This document shows, one piece after another, positions 1-8,869 of a stretch of DNA of 55,687 nucleotides. The stretch's first letter is position 1, and each line of letters begins with the position of its first letter. This stretch comes from an uncultured Opitutia bacterium (lineage in GTDB: Bacteria > Verrucomicrobiota > Verrucomicrobiia > Opitutales > Opitutaceae): contig CAJAKX010000056.1 of NCBI GenBank assembly GCA_903940425.1, forward strand, positions 1-55,687. Direction: 5' to 3'. Below the pieces are notes generated by a model. It searched no databases, was not told the origin of the DNA, and saw nothing but the letters and a program-made list of their open reading frames with translations. A program made the position numbers and the translations under genes.

Positions 1-272
1 GCCTCAACCTGCAGGAGGCGGGCGACGCCGCGCGCTGGCAGCACGACGGCTCCACCGACTACGACCATCCACGCATGACCGATGGCGGCTACGTTTACCT
101 GGAGAGCGGCATCCCGTGGGACGTGGTCGCCGAGCTCAAGCGCCGCGGGCACGACATCCGCACGGATCTCGGCGGTTTCGGCGGCTACCAGGCGATCGAG
201 TGGGATGCAAAGAACCACACCTATCTCGGCGCGAGCGAGAGCCGCAAGGACGGGCAGGCCGCGGGATGGTGA
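1..272 (+). CDS. ggt: gamma-glutamyltranspeptidase, C-terminal fragment
   Basis: The window opens inside this gene; the frame begins at base 3 and the stop is at 270-272. The visible 89 residues carry the conserved end of the small subunit of periplasmic gamma-glutamyltransferases: LNLQEAGDAARWQHDGS near the start, LESGI in the middle, then GGFGGYQAI and the terminal GASESRKDGQAAGW. The family hydrolyses glutathione and transfers its gamma-glutamyl group after self-cleavage at a Thr. That Thr and the large subunit lie outside the window, so activity cannot be judged here. The ending is intact. Confidence 0.9.
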   Translation, partial: LNLQEAGDAARWQHDGSTDYDHPRMTDGGYVYLESGIPWDVVAELKRRGHDIRTDLGGFGGYQAIEWDAKNHTYLGASESRKDGQAAGW

Positions 273-320
273 ACCACGCCTCCATCCGGCCGGCCACAGG
301 GGAAGTTCATTCGTATCGGG

Positions 321-731
321 TTATGCGGAGACCTTCCGTTTCTTGGTGGCTGGCTTCAACCGGCGCACAGTGTAAGGCGCCGCGGGCTCCTGCACCAGAA
401 CCTCGGCGGGAATCTTCAGACCGCGATGCAGTGCCCGGATCATGCTGAGACTGAGAGGGCGTTTCCTGTTCATCACCTCCGAGACCTTGCTCTTGCTTTG
501 AAGGTAGGCTTGGAGGCCGGTGGGTTGCAGGCCGGCCTGGTCCATGCGGAAACGGATGGCCTCAATGGGGTCGGGCGTGGCGATCGGGAAACGCTCTTCT
601 TCATATTTCTCGACCAGCAGGGACCAAAGCTCGAGTTTGTCCTCGTCGGGAGAGGGCTGCCCCATCAGTTGCTCGACGTGGGCCAGGGCCGCCTTGTAAT
701 CGCGCTCGGTTTTGAGGACTTTGGGTTTCAT
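321..731 (-). CDS. higA: HigA-type antitoxin with helix-turn-helix domain
   Basis: 136 residues with two parts. The N-terminal 60 residues are acidic and helical and contain ERDYKAALAHVEQLM, typical of COG5499 HigA proteins that wrap the toxin. The C-terminal half is a Cro/XRE-like helix-turn-helix around LQAYLQSKSKVSEVMNRKR, where such proteins read their operator. It lies 12 bp downstream of the toxin gene on the same strand, the inverted toxin-then-antitoxin order known for higBA. It should neutralise HigB and repress the promoter through the inverted repeat at 1052-1068. The basic tail (KKRK) is a minor feature. Confident on family; the pair being functional is inference. Confidence 0.85.
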   Translation of the reverse strand: MKPKVLKTERDYKAALAHVEQLMGQPSPDEDKLELWSLLVEKYEEERFPIATPDPIEAIRFRMDQAGLQPTGLQAYLQSKSKVSEVMNRKRPLSLSMIRALHRGLKIPAEVLVQEPAAPYTVRRLKPATKKRKVSA

Positions 732-743
732 GTGGCGGGATGG

Positions 744-1037
744 TTAGATGGTCGTGGCATGGATTTTATCGTATTCGGCGTGGGTGCCGAGGAAGCGGAT
801 GAAGACGATGCCGGTGTTGTAATGGATGCGGACGATGAGGCGGTAGGTGTTGCCCCTGATGTTGAAGACGACGCGGTTGCCGGGAAGGGTATCGGCGGAT
901 CGGTAGCGGGCTTTGATGTCGGTGAAGGCTTTCCAGCGGGCGGCTTTGGTCTCGTGAAACCATGCCTTAAGCGGTTGCTCGGCATCCGCGTGTTCTTCCC
1001 AGAAGTCCTTCAGTGTCTTGCGGGAGATGACACGCAT
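744..1037 (-). CDS. higB: HigB-type toxin, ribosome-dependent mRNA interferase
   Basis: 97 residues, the usual length of HigB (RelE superfamily). The sequence follows the family closely: a helical start (MRVISRKTLKDFWEEH), AEQPLKAWFHETKAARW, then beta strands with NRVVFNIRGNTYRLIVRI and the end FIRFLGTHAEYDKI. HigB binds the ribosome and cuts mRNA during translation; the basic and His residues of the C-terminal half are the usual active-site positions. Its start codon is 15 bp from an inverted repeat and a consensus -35 box, so it is the first gene of the pair. No frameshift or stop is seen, so the toxin looks intact. Confidence 0.85.
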   Translation of the reverse strand: MRVISRKTLKDFWEEHADAEQPLKAWFHETKAARWKAFTDIKARYRSADTLPGNRVVFNIRGNTYRLIVRIHYNTGIVFIRFLGTHAEYDKIHATTI

Positions 1038-1051
1038 GGGGAGGCTTCATG

Positions 1052-1076
1052 GTTCCCAAAATGGGAACTATGTCAA
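1052..1076 (-). promoter_or_regulatory. higBA promoter with operator in the spacer
   Basis: Bases 1052-1068 form a perfect inverted repeat, GTTCCCA-AAA-TGGGAAC. Read on the minus strand, a consensus -35 hexamer TTGACA (1071-1076) lies directly upstream, and the repeat fills the space before a weak -10 (AACCAT) near the higB start. HigA bound here would block RNA polymerase, which is the expected autoregulation. The rest of the gene-free stretch to 1341 shows nothing I can name. Confidence 0.6.
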
Positions 1077-1341
1077 GTGACGGCAAAAGGGGTCGGGCTG
1101 TACATTTGGCCCTCGGCTTGGCCAGCCCGGGTCTGGGGTGCTGCTGGCGGCGAAACGCCGACATGAACCGGCTCGCATCGGTCGTGCGGTTGACCAGCAA
1201 GAGAAACCATTCGGACGGTTTTCGCGTTGCGATTGCTTCAGCTTGACCCTCGGGCCCTCCGACGGGGCCTTTAACGCATGCGAACTGAAGGTTGCACGAG
1301 TCAGTCCGGGTCGACTACCTTTCAGCGAGAAATCGCCGGTC

Positions 1342-1971
1342 ATGCCCACGCCCCCTTCTCCTCTCACCGATAGCCGGATGAATGTCGCCGTTCAGGGACC
1401 GCCGGTTGTCAGCCTCGACGCCGATGTCATTTCGATCCGGTTCTGCGAGAACCTTGCGGGCTGTGAATTGCTCGAAATCTTGGTGAAGAACTGGGGTTTG
1501 GATCAGTCGGGACGATTGGGCTTCAAGTATAGTGATGGGAATCTGCTGCGCATCGGCGTTGGGATCAGCTTGGGTTGTGGCGGCGTCAGCATGGCCGGGG
1601 GCCTGATTTCCGCTTTGGCGCCCCATTTCCCTTCGGGCAGTGCAGCCACGCTGACGTTCACCGTTGACGCGCGGCCGACGTCCAGGAATTCACGCCGGAT
1701 GGCGACACCTGCCGCATTGGAGCTGTCCTACGGGAGCGGGCTTATCGAGTTTCACCCCATCCTTCGAGGTGGGCTGAAGCGGCCCCCGGCCCGAAATCCG
1801 ATCGTCGCCACCGGGACGGCAGAAGGACTCCCGACGTTGAGAGCTGGAACCAGTGTGAAGATTGGTGGAGTGGGAACGGCATGGTCCGGTGTGTACTCTG
1901 TGACGGAGACCACGCATACATTCGATGAGCAGTACGGCTATCGGACCAGCTTCGCCTGTTCGAAGGCATGA
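1342..1971 (+). pseudogene. remnant of contractile injection system spike (VgrG / phage D-like) gene
   Basis: The open frame starts further upstream (1138), but family similarity begins only near residue 20 of the reading from ATG 1342. Three pieces of the phage late-control D / Pvc8 family are in the right order: an N-terminal beta domain with LLEILVKNWGLDQSGRLGFK and GGLISALAPHFPSG, a middle piece LELSYGSGLIEFHP, and the C-terminal domain GLPTLRAGTSVKIGGVGTAWSG followed by YSVTETTHTFDEQYGYRTSF. About 210 residues remain where the hub part alone normally needs about 350, so the linking segments are lost. The reading frame is still open, which suggests in-frame deletions. No tube, sheath, baseplate or AAA+ genes are nearby. 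A minimal expressed protein cannot be excluded. Confidence 0.6.
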
Positions 1972-2248
1972 TGCCCGCTGGTGTGCCGAGGGGAAGTAAA
2001 GGGCCAGGCTTTAAGTCCTTAGGTTGACAGGTTGAGGGACTTTAAAAGAGGCACGCTGCGGAAATTGATATTTCAATCCGCGACCGATCGCGTGACCCAC
2101 GGCGACAGGGCGACTGTCTGCTCAATATTTTAAAGGTCACGACCGGCGGAAATGGCCGGTTTGCGGCCCGGCCCGAGGTTGCCCGACGGCGCCTTGCAAA
2201 GGCGTGCCGGTCTGCCACGCTCACAGGCAGCACTTCGCCTCTCGCATA

Positions 2249-3820
2249 ATGACGATGCCGGCCCTTGCCTCCGCCCCGCTTTTCAACTGGCTCACCACGC
2301 GCGCCGCCGGCGTGCTGCTGCACCCCACGAGCCTGTCCGGCGACTTTGGCATCGGCACCTTCGATGAACATCTTGACCGGTTCCTCGAATTTTTGGAGGC
2401 CGCCGGCTGCCGTTATTGGCAGCTCTGCCCGCTCGGTCCGACGGGCTACGGCGACTCGCCCTACCAGTGCTTCTCCGCATTCGCGGGCAATCCCTATCTG
2501 GTCAACCTGCTCGAGCTGACGCGTCACGGCCTGCTGTCGCAGGACGCGCTCGGGCCGCTGGTCTTCCTGAACGCCGACCGGGTCGACTATGGCGCGCTCC
2601 ACCGCCTGGTGTGGCCGCTGTTCGACCGCGCCTGTGAGAACCTCCGCGCCGGCCGCGGCCCGGCGCCCTACGGGGATTTCGCGGCATTCCAGGAGGCGAA
2701 CGCCGCCTGGCTCGAACCCTACGCGTTTTTCCGCGCGCTCAAGGATCATTACGAGGGCCGCCCGTGGTGGGAGTGGCCCGCCGAGGCGCGCATCTTCGCC
2801 AGGGCGCAGAAAGCGAAGCTCCGCGGCCAGCTCGGCGCCGCCATCGAGGCGCACGCCTTCTCCCAGTATCTCTTCTTCGGCCAGTGGCGCCGCGTGCGGG
2901 CCGCCGCCGCGAAGCGCGGCGTGGACATCATCGGTGATATTCCGATTTTCGTGGCCATGGACAGCGCCGACGCGTGGTCCGCCCCGCACCGCTTCGAGAT
3001 CGACGAGCAGACCGGGCGGCCGCTCGCCGTCGCCGGCGTGCCGCCCGATTATTTTTCCGCCGCCGGCCAGCTCTGGGGCAATCCGCTCTACCGCTGGGAC
3101 GTGCACGCGGCCGACGGCTATGCGTGGTGGCACGCCCGCCTGCGCGCCGCGTTCGAGCTCTACGATGTCGTGCGCATCGACCACTTCCGGGGTCTGGCCG
3201 ACTATTGGCGCATTCCTTTTCCCGCCACCACCGCCCGCAAGGGTGAGTGGCGGTCCGGTCCGGGCCTGGCGTTTTTCGAGTCGGTCCGGCGCGCCCATCC
3301 CGGCGCGAAGATCATCGCCGAGGACCTCGGCGAGCTCTCCGAAACCGCGCGGCAGCTCCGGCACGACACCGGCCTGCCCGGCATGGCCATCCTGCAGTTC
3401 GCGTTCGGCGGCAAGAGCACGAATCTTTATCTCCCGCACAACCTGGAGGCCAACGGCGCCATCTATCCCGGCACGCATGACAACGACACCAGCCTCGGCT
3501 GGTACGCGGCCACCGACGAGAAGACGCGCGACCATGTGCGCCGCTACCTGCGCGTGACCGGCGCGGAGATCGGCTGGGACTTCGTCCGCGCCGCCTACGC
3601 CGCGGTGAGCCGGCTCGCCGTCATCCCGCTGCAGGACCTGCTCAGCCTCGGCTCCGAAGGGCGCTTCAACATACCCGGCAGGCCCGACGGCAACTGGCAG
3701 TGGCGTTATCGTCCGGCACAGCTCGACCGGCTCTTCGGCGGCACGACCGGTTATCTCCGCGAGCTCGCGGAGTTGCACGGCCGGCTGCCGGTTTCCCCGG
3801 CCGGGGACAAGCCGGCTTGA
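2249..3820 (+). CDS. malQ: 4-alpha-glucanotransferase (amylomaltase, GH77)
   Basis: 523 residues from the chosen ATG, the short-form GH77 length; two upstream codon choices (2204 and the ATG at 2255) are possible, and none has a clear ribosome site. The enzyme moves maltooligosaccharide units between alpha-1,4-glucans and releases glucose, in cytoplasmic glycogen and maltodextrin turnover. The N-terminus has the family signature RAAGVLLHPTSLSGDFGIG. Catalytic motifs are complete: nucleophile Asp in VVRIDHFRG (about residue 310), acid/base Glu in IIAEDLG (about 355) and Asp in GTHDND (about 410). The next gene, convergent on the other strand, is a GH94 phosphorylase, so the two may share sugar supply but not a transcript. 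Confidence 0.93.
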   Translation: MTMPALASAPLFNWLTTRAAGVLLHPTSLSGDFGIGTFDEHLDRFLEFLEAAGCRYWQLCPLGPTGYGDSPYQCFSAFAGNPYLVNLLELTRHGLLSQDALGPLVFLNADRVDYGALHRLVWPLFDRACENLRAGRGPAPYGDFAAFQEANAAWLEPYAFFRALKDHYEGRPWWEWPAEARIFARAQKAKLRGQLGAAIEAHAFSQYLFFGQWRRVRAAAAKRGVDIIGDIPIFVAMDSADAWSAPHRFEIDEQTGRPLAVAGVPPDYFSAAGQLWGNPLYRWDVHAADGYAWWHARLRAAFELYDVVRIDHFRGLADYWRIPFPATTARKGEWRSGPGLAFFESVRRAHPGAKIIAEDLGELSETARQLRHDTGLPGMAILQFAFGGKSTNLYLPHNLEANGAIYPGTHDNDTSLGWYAATDEKTRDHVRRYLRVTGAEIGWDFVRAAYAAVSRLAVIPLQDLLSLGSEGRFNIPGRPDGNWQWRYRPAQLDRLFGGTTGYLRELAELHGRLPVSPAGDKPA

Positions 3821-3830
3821 GCGGCGATCT

Positions 3831-3863
3831 CTGGCGGCGGATTCACCTGCGCCGTCCCGCCAG
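3831..3863. terminator. possible shared hairpin between convergent malQ and GH94 genes
   Basis: CTGGCGG at 3831-3837 pairs with CCGCCAG at 3857-3863. The hairpin fills the 49-bp gap between two convergent stop codons, a usual place for a bidirectional terminator. There is no T-tract on either side and the loop is 19 nt, so this is weak evidence. Confidence 0.25.
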
Positions 3864-3869
3864 TGGCGA

Positions 3870-6257
3870 TCATCCAAGCATGGCGACGATCGTGGAGCCG
3901 TCCTTGAGCTTTTCGACGGGCACCACGCAGCCGGGGACCGTCTGGCCGTCGACGGTGAGCGTTTGGACGCCCTTGCTCACGCCGGCGGGGTTCTTCACCT
4001 CGATGTGCACGGTCTTGCCGCGGAAGTGGCGGCGCATGGTGAAGCCCGGCCAGGCCTTCGGAATGCAGGGATCGATGCGCAGGCCTTCGACCTCCGGGCG
4101 CACGCCGAGAATCCAGTGCGTGGCGGCGTAGTACGCCCAGGAGGCGGTGCCCGAAAGCCACGGGGTTCGCGCGTGGCCCTCGTTGACATTGTAGCGCGAG
4201 TAGACCGTCTGGCAGTGCACGTAAGGCTCGATCTGGCGGATCTCGGCGCGGTCGTTATAGGCCGCCGGATTGAAGGCGCGATAGTAGTCGTAGGCCGCGT
4301 CGCCGTCGCCGAGCAGGCACTCGGCGATCACCGCCCAGCTCTGGGTGTGGGAGAAGATGCCGGCGTTTTCCTTGATGCCGTTGTTGAAGAGCGTGGCCCG
4401 CATCACCTCCGGATTGGCCTTCATGAACGGCGGGGCGCACAGCATGGCACCGTACGGCGTGGCGAGCTTCTCCTTCATCGTCTGCATGGCGAGGCGGGCC
4501 TGCTTGGGCGTGGCGGCGCCGCTGATCACGGCCCACACCTGCGTGTTCATGTAAACCTGGCCTTCCGCGAAGTCCTTGGTGCCGTAAATGGTGCCGTCCT
4601 CGCCGATGGCCCAGATGAACCACCGGCCATCCCAGCAGACCTGCTGGATCTTCGCCTCGAGCTTCGGCAGCTCGGCGCGCGCCCAGGCGGCCTCGGCGGG
4701 CAGGCCGAGTTTTTCCGCGATGCCCGCATAGACCTCGAGCCCGAACCGCACTTGGAACGCGACAAAGACACTCTCGCCGCGGTAGCCAAGCCGGATGCAA
4801 TCGTTCCAGTCGGCCGAGAGTCCGCAGGGCAGGCCGTTGCGGCCCGTGCGCTCAAGGTTGAACTCGAGGGCGCGGCGCAGGTGGCCGAGCACGGTGGCCT
4901 CGCCGTGGTCGGCGTAGGGCAGGATCTTCCGGTAGAAATCAACCTCGCCCGTCTCGGCGACGTAGACCGGCACGGCGTTGAAAAACCACAGGCAGTCGTC
5001 GGAGCGGTACTCCGCCTCGGGCGGCGGCGGCTCGTGGCCGGGTTGATGCGAAAACGGCTTGATGACCGGGATGGCGCCGCCGTTGGCCAGCTGGCCGGTG
5101 AGCATGAGCTCGAGGCGCGGCTTGATCCGCTCGCGGATGAGCGGGGTGGCGCCCAGGAAATCCTGCACCGTGTCGCGGAAGCCGAGGCCGTCGCGCTCGC
5201 CGTTGTAGATGAGGGAGGCGGAGCGGGACCACGCGTAGGTGATGAGCGCGTTGTAGGCGTTCCAGACGTTGACCATGTGGTCGAGGTCCGCATCGGGTGT
5301 CCGGACGACGATGGACCCGAGGTCGGCGTGCCACGCCGCCTTGAGCCGGCGGAACTCCTCCTCGCAGCGGACCGGGGTGCCGAAGGTTGCGACCGTGGCT
5401 TTGCCGTGCGAGGCCGGCGTGCCGAGGCCGAGGAGCACGATCACCTCGCGCGTCTCACCGGGCGCGAGGTCGAGATGGGCCTGCAGTGCGCCGCAGACGT
5501 TGTCGCCCTCGGTGAGAAAATTACTGAGTGGGCCGCCCGCCGCGATCGCGGCGGGCGCGGCATAACCGCCATAGGTGCCGAGGAACACCTCGCGGCGCGT
5601 TTCCCAGCCTGCCAGCGGGGCGCCGGTGAGGGCCATCCACGAGCGGCCGCAACCGGTCAGGTTCCGGCCGTCGAAGCGCTCGTTCGGGTTGTTGGCGATC
5701 CCGAGCACGCCGTCCTCCATCGAGGTCTTCGTGATGAAGAGCGAATACTGCAGGTTCACCAGGTCCTGGTAGGTGTTCCAGTGGTTGGTGAATTCGCAGT
5801 AGGTGGTGAGGGACAGCTCGCGGCGCGTGGCGGACCGGTTGGTCACACGCAGGCGCCAGTACTCGAACGTCCGGCCGAGCGGCACGAAGTAGAGCGACTC
5901 GGTGCGGATGCCGGCGTACTCGCTCTCGATCTGCGTGTAGGCGGTGCCGTGCCGGCAGACGGACTGGTAGCGGTCGAGCGGCTTGCCCACCGGCTGCCAT
6001 GAGGAGCTCCAGAAATCGCCGCTGGCGCGGTCGCGCAGGTAGAAATAGCGGCCCGGCTGGTCGAGCGGCACGGCGTTGAACCGCAGCCGCAGGAAGCGAC
6101 CGGTGGCGGCGCTCTGGTAGAACGAATAACCGCCGGCGTTGTTCGTGATGATGGCGCCATACTCGGTCGTGCCGAGGTAATTGGACCACGGGCGCGGGGT
6201 GTCAGGACGCGTGATGACGTACTCTTTGGCCGTGTCGTCGAAGTAACCGTAGTTCAT
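3870..6257 (-). CDS. GH94 glycoside phosphorylase, cellobiose-phosphorylase-like
   Basis: The open frame runs up to 6494, but homology starts at ATG 6257 with MNYGYFDDTAKEYVITRP, the typical opening of cellobiose phosphorylases; this gives 795 residues, normal for the family. The protein has an N-terminal beta-sandwich (NAGGYSFYQSAATGR, RYFYLRD) and an alpha6/alpha6 barrel with SRSASLIYNGERDGLGFRD and the general-acid Asp in SADWNDCIRLG (about residue 480). These enzymes split a beta-linked disaccharide with phosphate to give a sugar 1-phosphate and a free sugar in the cytoplasm. The donor is clearly glucose-like, but cellobiose, laminaribiose and longer cellodextrins cannot be separated by eye. 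No Shine-Dalgarno motif precedes the start. Confidence 0.85.
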   Translation of the reverse strand: MNYGYFDDTAKEYVITRPDTPRPWSNYLGTTEYGAIITNNAGGYSFYQSAATGRFLRLRFNAVPLDQPGRYFYLRDRASGDFWSSSWQPVGKPLDRYQSVCRHGTAYTQIESEYAGIRTESLYFVPLGRTFEYWRLRVTNRSATRRELSLTTYCEFTNHWNTYQDLVNLQYSLFITKTSMEDGVLGIANNPNERFDGRNLTGCGRSWMALTGAPLAGWETRREVFLGTYGGYAAPAAIAAGGPLSNFLTEGDNVCGALQAHLDLAPGETREVIVLLGLGTPASHGKATVATFGTPVRCEEEFRRLKAAWHADLGSIVVRTPDADLDHMVNVWNAYNALITYAWSRSASLIYNGERDGLGFRDTVQDFLGATPLIRERIKPRLELMLTGQLANGGAIPVIKPFSHQPGHEPPPPEAEYRSDDCLWFFNAVPVYVAETGEVDFYRKILPYADHGEATVLGHLRRALEFNLERTGRNGLPCGLSADWNDCIRLGYRGESVFVAFQVRFGLEVYAGIAEKLGLPAEAAWARAELPKLEAKIQQVCWDGRWFIWAIGEDGTIYGTKDFAEGQVYMNTQVWAVISGAATPKQARLAMQTMKEKLATPYGAMLCAPPFMKANPEVMRATLFNNGIKENAGIFSHTQSWAVIAECLLGDGDAAYDYYRAFNPAAYNDRAEIRQIEPYVHCQTVYSRYNVNEGHARTPWLSGTASWAYYAATHWILGVRPEVEGLRIDPCIPKAWPGFTMRRHFRGKTVHIEVKNPAGVSKGVQTLTVDGQTVPGCVVPVEKLKDGSTIVAMLG

Positions 6258-6481
6258 AGGAGAGACATCAAGGTGAACCAGACGGCCGGTGCGAGGCAAC
6301 ACCGCCGGTGCGGGTTTCTTCGCGCGAAAATTGGCGTGGCGCCGCGCCCTTTTTGCCGCCCCGATCCGCGCATTCCGGCGGCGCCGGCAAAGGATCGTCC
6401 GCCGCCGGCAATCCATGCGCAACGGCGAGCGTTGCAACTTTTTCCGCGCTCGCTTAGGCAGAACCTCCTTTTGCACCCGCC

Positions 6482-7576
6482 ATGAACGCCGCACGATTCG
6501 CCCAGCCCCACATCCTGAACCAGCCGGTCTACCAGCCGGGCAAGCCGATCGCGCAGGTTGCGCGGGAGTTCGGCCTTGATCCGGCCGGGATCGACAAGCT
6601 GGCCTCCAACGAAAACCCGCTCGGTCCCTCGCCGAAGGCCCTTGCCGCCGCCGCCGCTGCGCTGCACGGGGTGAACCTTTACCCGGATGGCAGTTGCTGG
6701 GACCTCACCGGCAAGCTCGCCGCGCGCCTGCAGGTCGGGTGCGACCAGCTCGTGTTCGGCAACGGTTCCAGCGAGGTGCTGGAACTCGTGGCCCATGTTT
6801 TTCTGGGGCCCGGCACCGAGGCGGTGATGGGTGTGCACGGCTTCGTGATGTACCGGCTCATCACCCTGCTGATGGGCGCGCAGCCGGTCGAAGTGGCGAT
6901 GCCCGGCTTCCGGCATGACCTGGCGGCCATGCGCGCCGCCGTCACGCCGCGCACCCGCGTCATGTTCATTGCCAGCCCGAACAATCCCACCGGCACCGCC
7001 CACACCGGGGCGGGACTGGCTGACTTCGCGCGCAGCCTGCCGGAGGACGTGCTCTTCGTGCTCGACGAGGCTTACACCGAATATCAGGAGCACGCGCCCG
7101 ACCTGCGGCCGCTCATCGCCGGGGGCCGGCCGGTGCTGTGCACCCGCACGTTTTCCAAGATCTACGGCCTCGCCGGCCTGCGCGTCGGCTACGGCTACAC
7201 GCGGCCCGACATCGCGGCGCTGCTCCAGCGCGCCCGCGCGCCGTTCAACATCAACGCGGTGGCGCAGGCGGCGGCCGTCGCCGCGCTCGACGACGCCGGG
7301 TTCATGCGCCGCAGTCGCGAGAACAACTTTGCCGGTCTGAAACAACTTGCGGCCGGATTCCGCGCGCTCGGGCTCGAGTACGTGCCCTCGGAGGCCAATT
7401 TCATCCTGGTGCGCGTGCCGGACGGCGCGAAGGCCTTTGATTTTCTGCAGGCGCGCGGCACCATCGTGCGGCCGTTCGGCAATCTGCCCGACCATGTGCG
7501 CATCACCGTGGGCACGTCCGGGCAGAACGAACGCTGCCTCGCCAACCTGCGCGTCTGGTTCGCCTCCCGGGCCTGA
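6482..7576 (+). CDS. hisC: histidinol-phosphate aminotransferase
   Basis: 364 residues, a PLP fold-type I aminotransferase of the HisC family, which converts imidazole-acetol phosphate and glutamate to histidinol phosphate in histidine synthesis. Visible marks are KLASNENPLGPSP at the N-terminus, the PLP-contact motif SPNNPTGT, the Asp of LDEAYTEY, the Schiff-base Lys in TFSKIYGLAGLRVGY (about residue 226), and a C-terminal Arg in DHVRITVGT that binds the phosphate or carboxylate. It stands alone, not in a his operon, and starts divergently from the GH94 gene with 224 bp between. Related aminotransferases for aromatic amino acids share these motifs, so substrate is likely but not certain. Confidence 0.88.
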   Translation: MNAARFAQPHILNQPVYQPGKPIAQVAREFGLDPAGIDKLASNENPLGPSPKALAAAAAALHGVNLYPDGSCWDLTGKLAARLQVGCDQLVFGNGSSEVLELVAHVFLGPGTEAVMGVHGFVMYRLITLLMGAQPVEVAMPGFRHDLAAMRAAVTPRTRVMFIASPNNPTGTAHTGAGLADFARSLPEDVLFVLDEAYTEYQEHAPDLRPLIAGGRPVLCTRTFSKIYGLAGLRVGYGYTRPDIAALLQRARAPFNINAVAQAAAVAALDDAGFMRRSRENNFAGLKQLAAGFRALGLEYVPSEANFILVRVPDGAKAFDFLQARGTIVRPFGNLPDHVRITVGTSGQNERCLANLRVWFASRA

Positions 7577-7681
7577 AACCGGCGGCTTGGCTTTTCATGC
7601 CGTCCTCTCCGGATTCCTCCGGCTGACGGTTGTTAAATAGTAACGGAGTGGTGGCGCGTTCGGCTTATGCAGCGGACCGCA

Positions 7682-8767
7682 TCAGTGTTCGGCGACGTAG
7701 GGCTCGATGGGACGGAAGCCCGGGCGCGTGCAGGCGGCGTCGCGCGCCGCAGAATCAGCGAAGAAATAAACGGCATAACCGCCGAAACCACCGCCGCAAT
7801 ATTTCCAGGCGAGCGCCCCCGCTGGATCGTCCGGCAGCGGGTCCATGCCCTCGGCCCGTTGCACCGCGTACGACTGCCGGACCGCGTCGGCCAGTTGCGC
7901 GAGGTCCTGCCGCCACACCGCGTCGCGCGCGGTCCGTCCGGCGCGGGCGATGGCGGCGAAATCGCGCGGCCGCTCTGTGAGCGCGGGGGTCGAGTGCGAC
8001 CGGCCGGTCCAGAGCAGCGCCAGGCATCCGCGCAGCCCGGCGCCGTCGGACTTCAATTCCAGCTCCGGCCGCCGCCCGCTGCGCCACACGCACAGGCCCG
8101 TCTCGGTAATCACCGCCGGATCCTGCCAGCCCACGCCGAGGTCGAGTTCGGACGAGACACCGTCCTTGCCGTTGAGCAGGGCCCACGCGCCACTGCCGCC
8201 GAGGCCGGCGTTGTGCTCGTACGGCCAGGCGCGCAGCGAGACGGTGGGGGAGATCGCGCAGTTGACAATGTACCCGTCCGGCCGCGCGAAGCGCGGGACG
8301 TCGAGCCAGCCGCCGGCGAAGTCCACGCGCAGCGGCGCCTCCTGGGGTGCGCGGATCCACCGGACGATCTCCGTCGTTGAGATGGGCGGAAACTGCGGCG
8401 GCGTCTTCGGCAGCACGACATAGCGCGTGCCGGTCTGCGCGCACAGCGCCTGCTTGAGCGGGGTGTACTTGTCGTCCTCCGTCACGGCGAGGATGTCGGG
8501 CCGCAGACGCAGGAACTCCTGCTTGAAGTCGAGGCCCTCCTCCAGGTCGGCGCCGACCACGACCTCGTCCACCATTCCAAGCGACGCGAGCAGGGCGCGC
8601 TTGTGCTCGTCGGGCAGCGAACTGCGGCGCTGCTTGTGCCGCCACAGCACCTCGGCCGAGGCGAAGGACACCGTGAGGTGGTCGCCCAGCGCACGCGCCT
8701 CGCGGAAAAATTGCAGATGCCCCGCGTGCAGAATGTCGTAGCAGCCGGAAACAAAGACCCTGATCAT
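7682..8767 (-). CDS. nucleotidyltransferase fused to a GHMP-kinase-like domain
   Basis: 361 residues in two domains. Residues 1-140 are a small Rossmann-type cytidylyl/adenylyltransferase: FVSGCYDILHAGHLQFF with the HAGH nucleotide motif at 14-17 and ISTTEIVRWI near 129, like the activating half of HldE or TagD. Residues about 145-361 resemble GHMP sugar kinases of the HddA heptose-kinase group: PLRVDFAGGWLDVP, then LGGSGAWALLN in the place of the phosphate loop, GVGWQDPAVITETG in the place of the QDQYAA motif, and KYCGGGFGGYAVYFF as motif 3. That half is about 217 residues, shorter than a normal GHMP kinase. Together they suggest phosphorylation and nucleotide activation of a sugar for surface glycans, but the substrate is unknown. 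It ends convergently with hisC. Confidence 0.7.
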   Translation of the reverse strand: MIRVFVSGCYDILHAGHLQFFREARALGDHLTVSFASAEVLWRHKQRRSSLPDEHKRALLASLGMVDEVVVGADLEEGLDFKQEFLRLRPDILAVTEDDKYTPLKQALCAQTGTRYVVLPKTPPQFPPISTTEIVRWIRAPQEAPLRVDFAGGWLDVPRFARPDGYIVNCAISPTVSLRAWPYEHNAGLGGSGAWALLNGKDGVSSELDLGVGWQDPAVITETGLCVWRSGRRPELELKSDGAGLRGCLALLWTGRSHSTPALTERPRDFAAIARAGRTARDAVWRQDLAQLADAVRQSYAVQRAEGMDPLPDDPAGALAWKYCGGGFGGYAVYFFADSAARDAACTRPGFRPIEPYVAEH

Positions 8768-8869
8768 GGCTGGGCGCTAGCACGACGCCCCGCCCGGCCC
8801 GCGTCAACACGCCGCTGTCGGCCCAGGCGGGGGATCAGGGGCGCCCCCATCCCCTGGGGAGGAGAAACA

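Noticed and set aside
2042..3877. 611-codon open frame antisense to malQ
   Set aside because: No domain pattern and Arg/Ala/Gly/Glu-biased; the plus strand encodes a complete GH77 enzyme.
3963..6002. 679-codon frame antisense to the GH94 gene
   Set aside because: Shadow of a conserved gene in GC-rich DNA; no recognisable fold.
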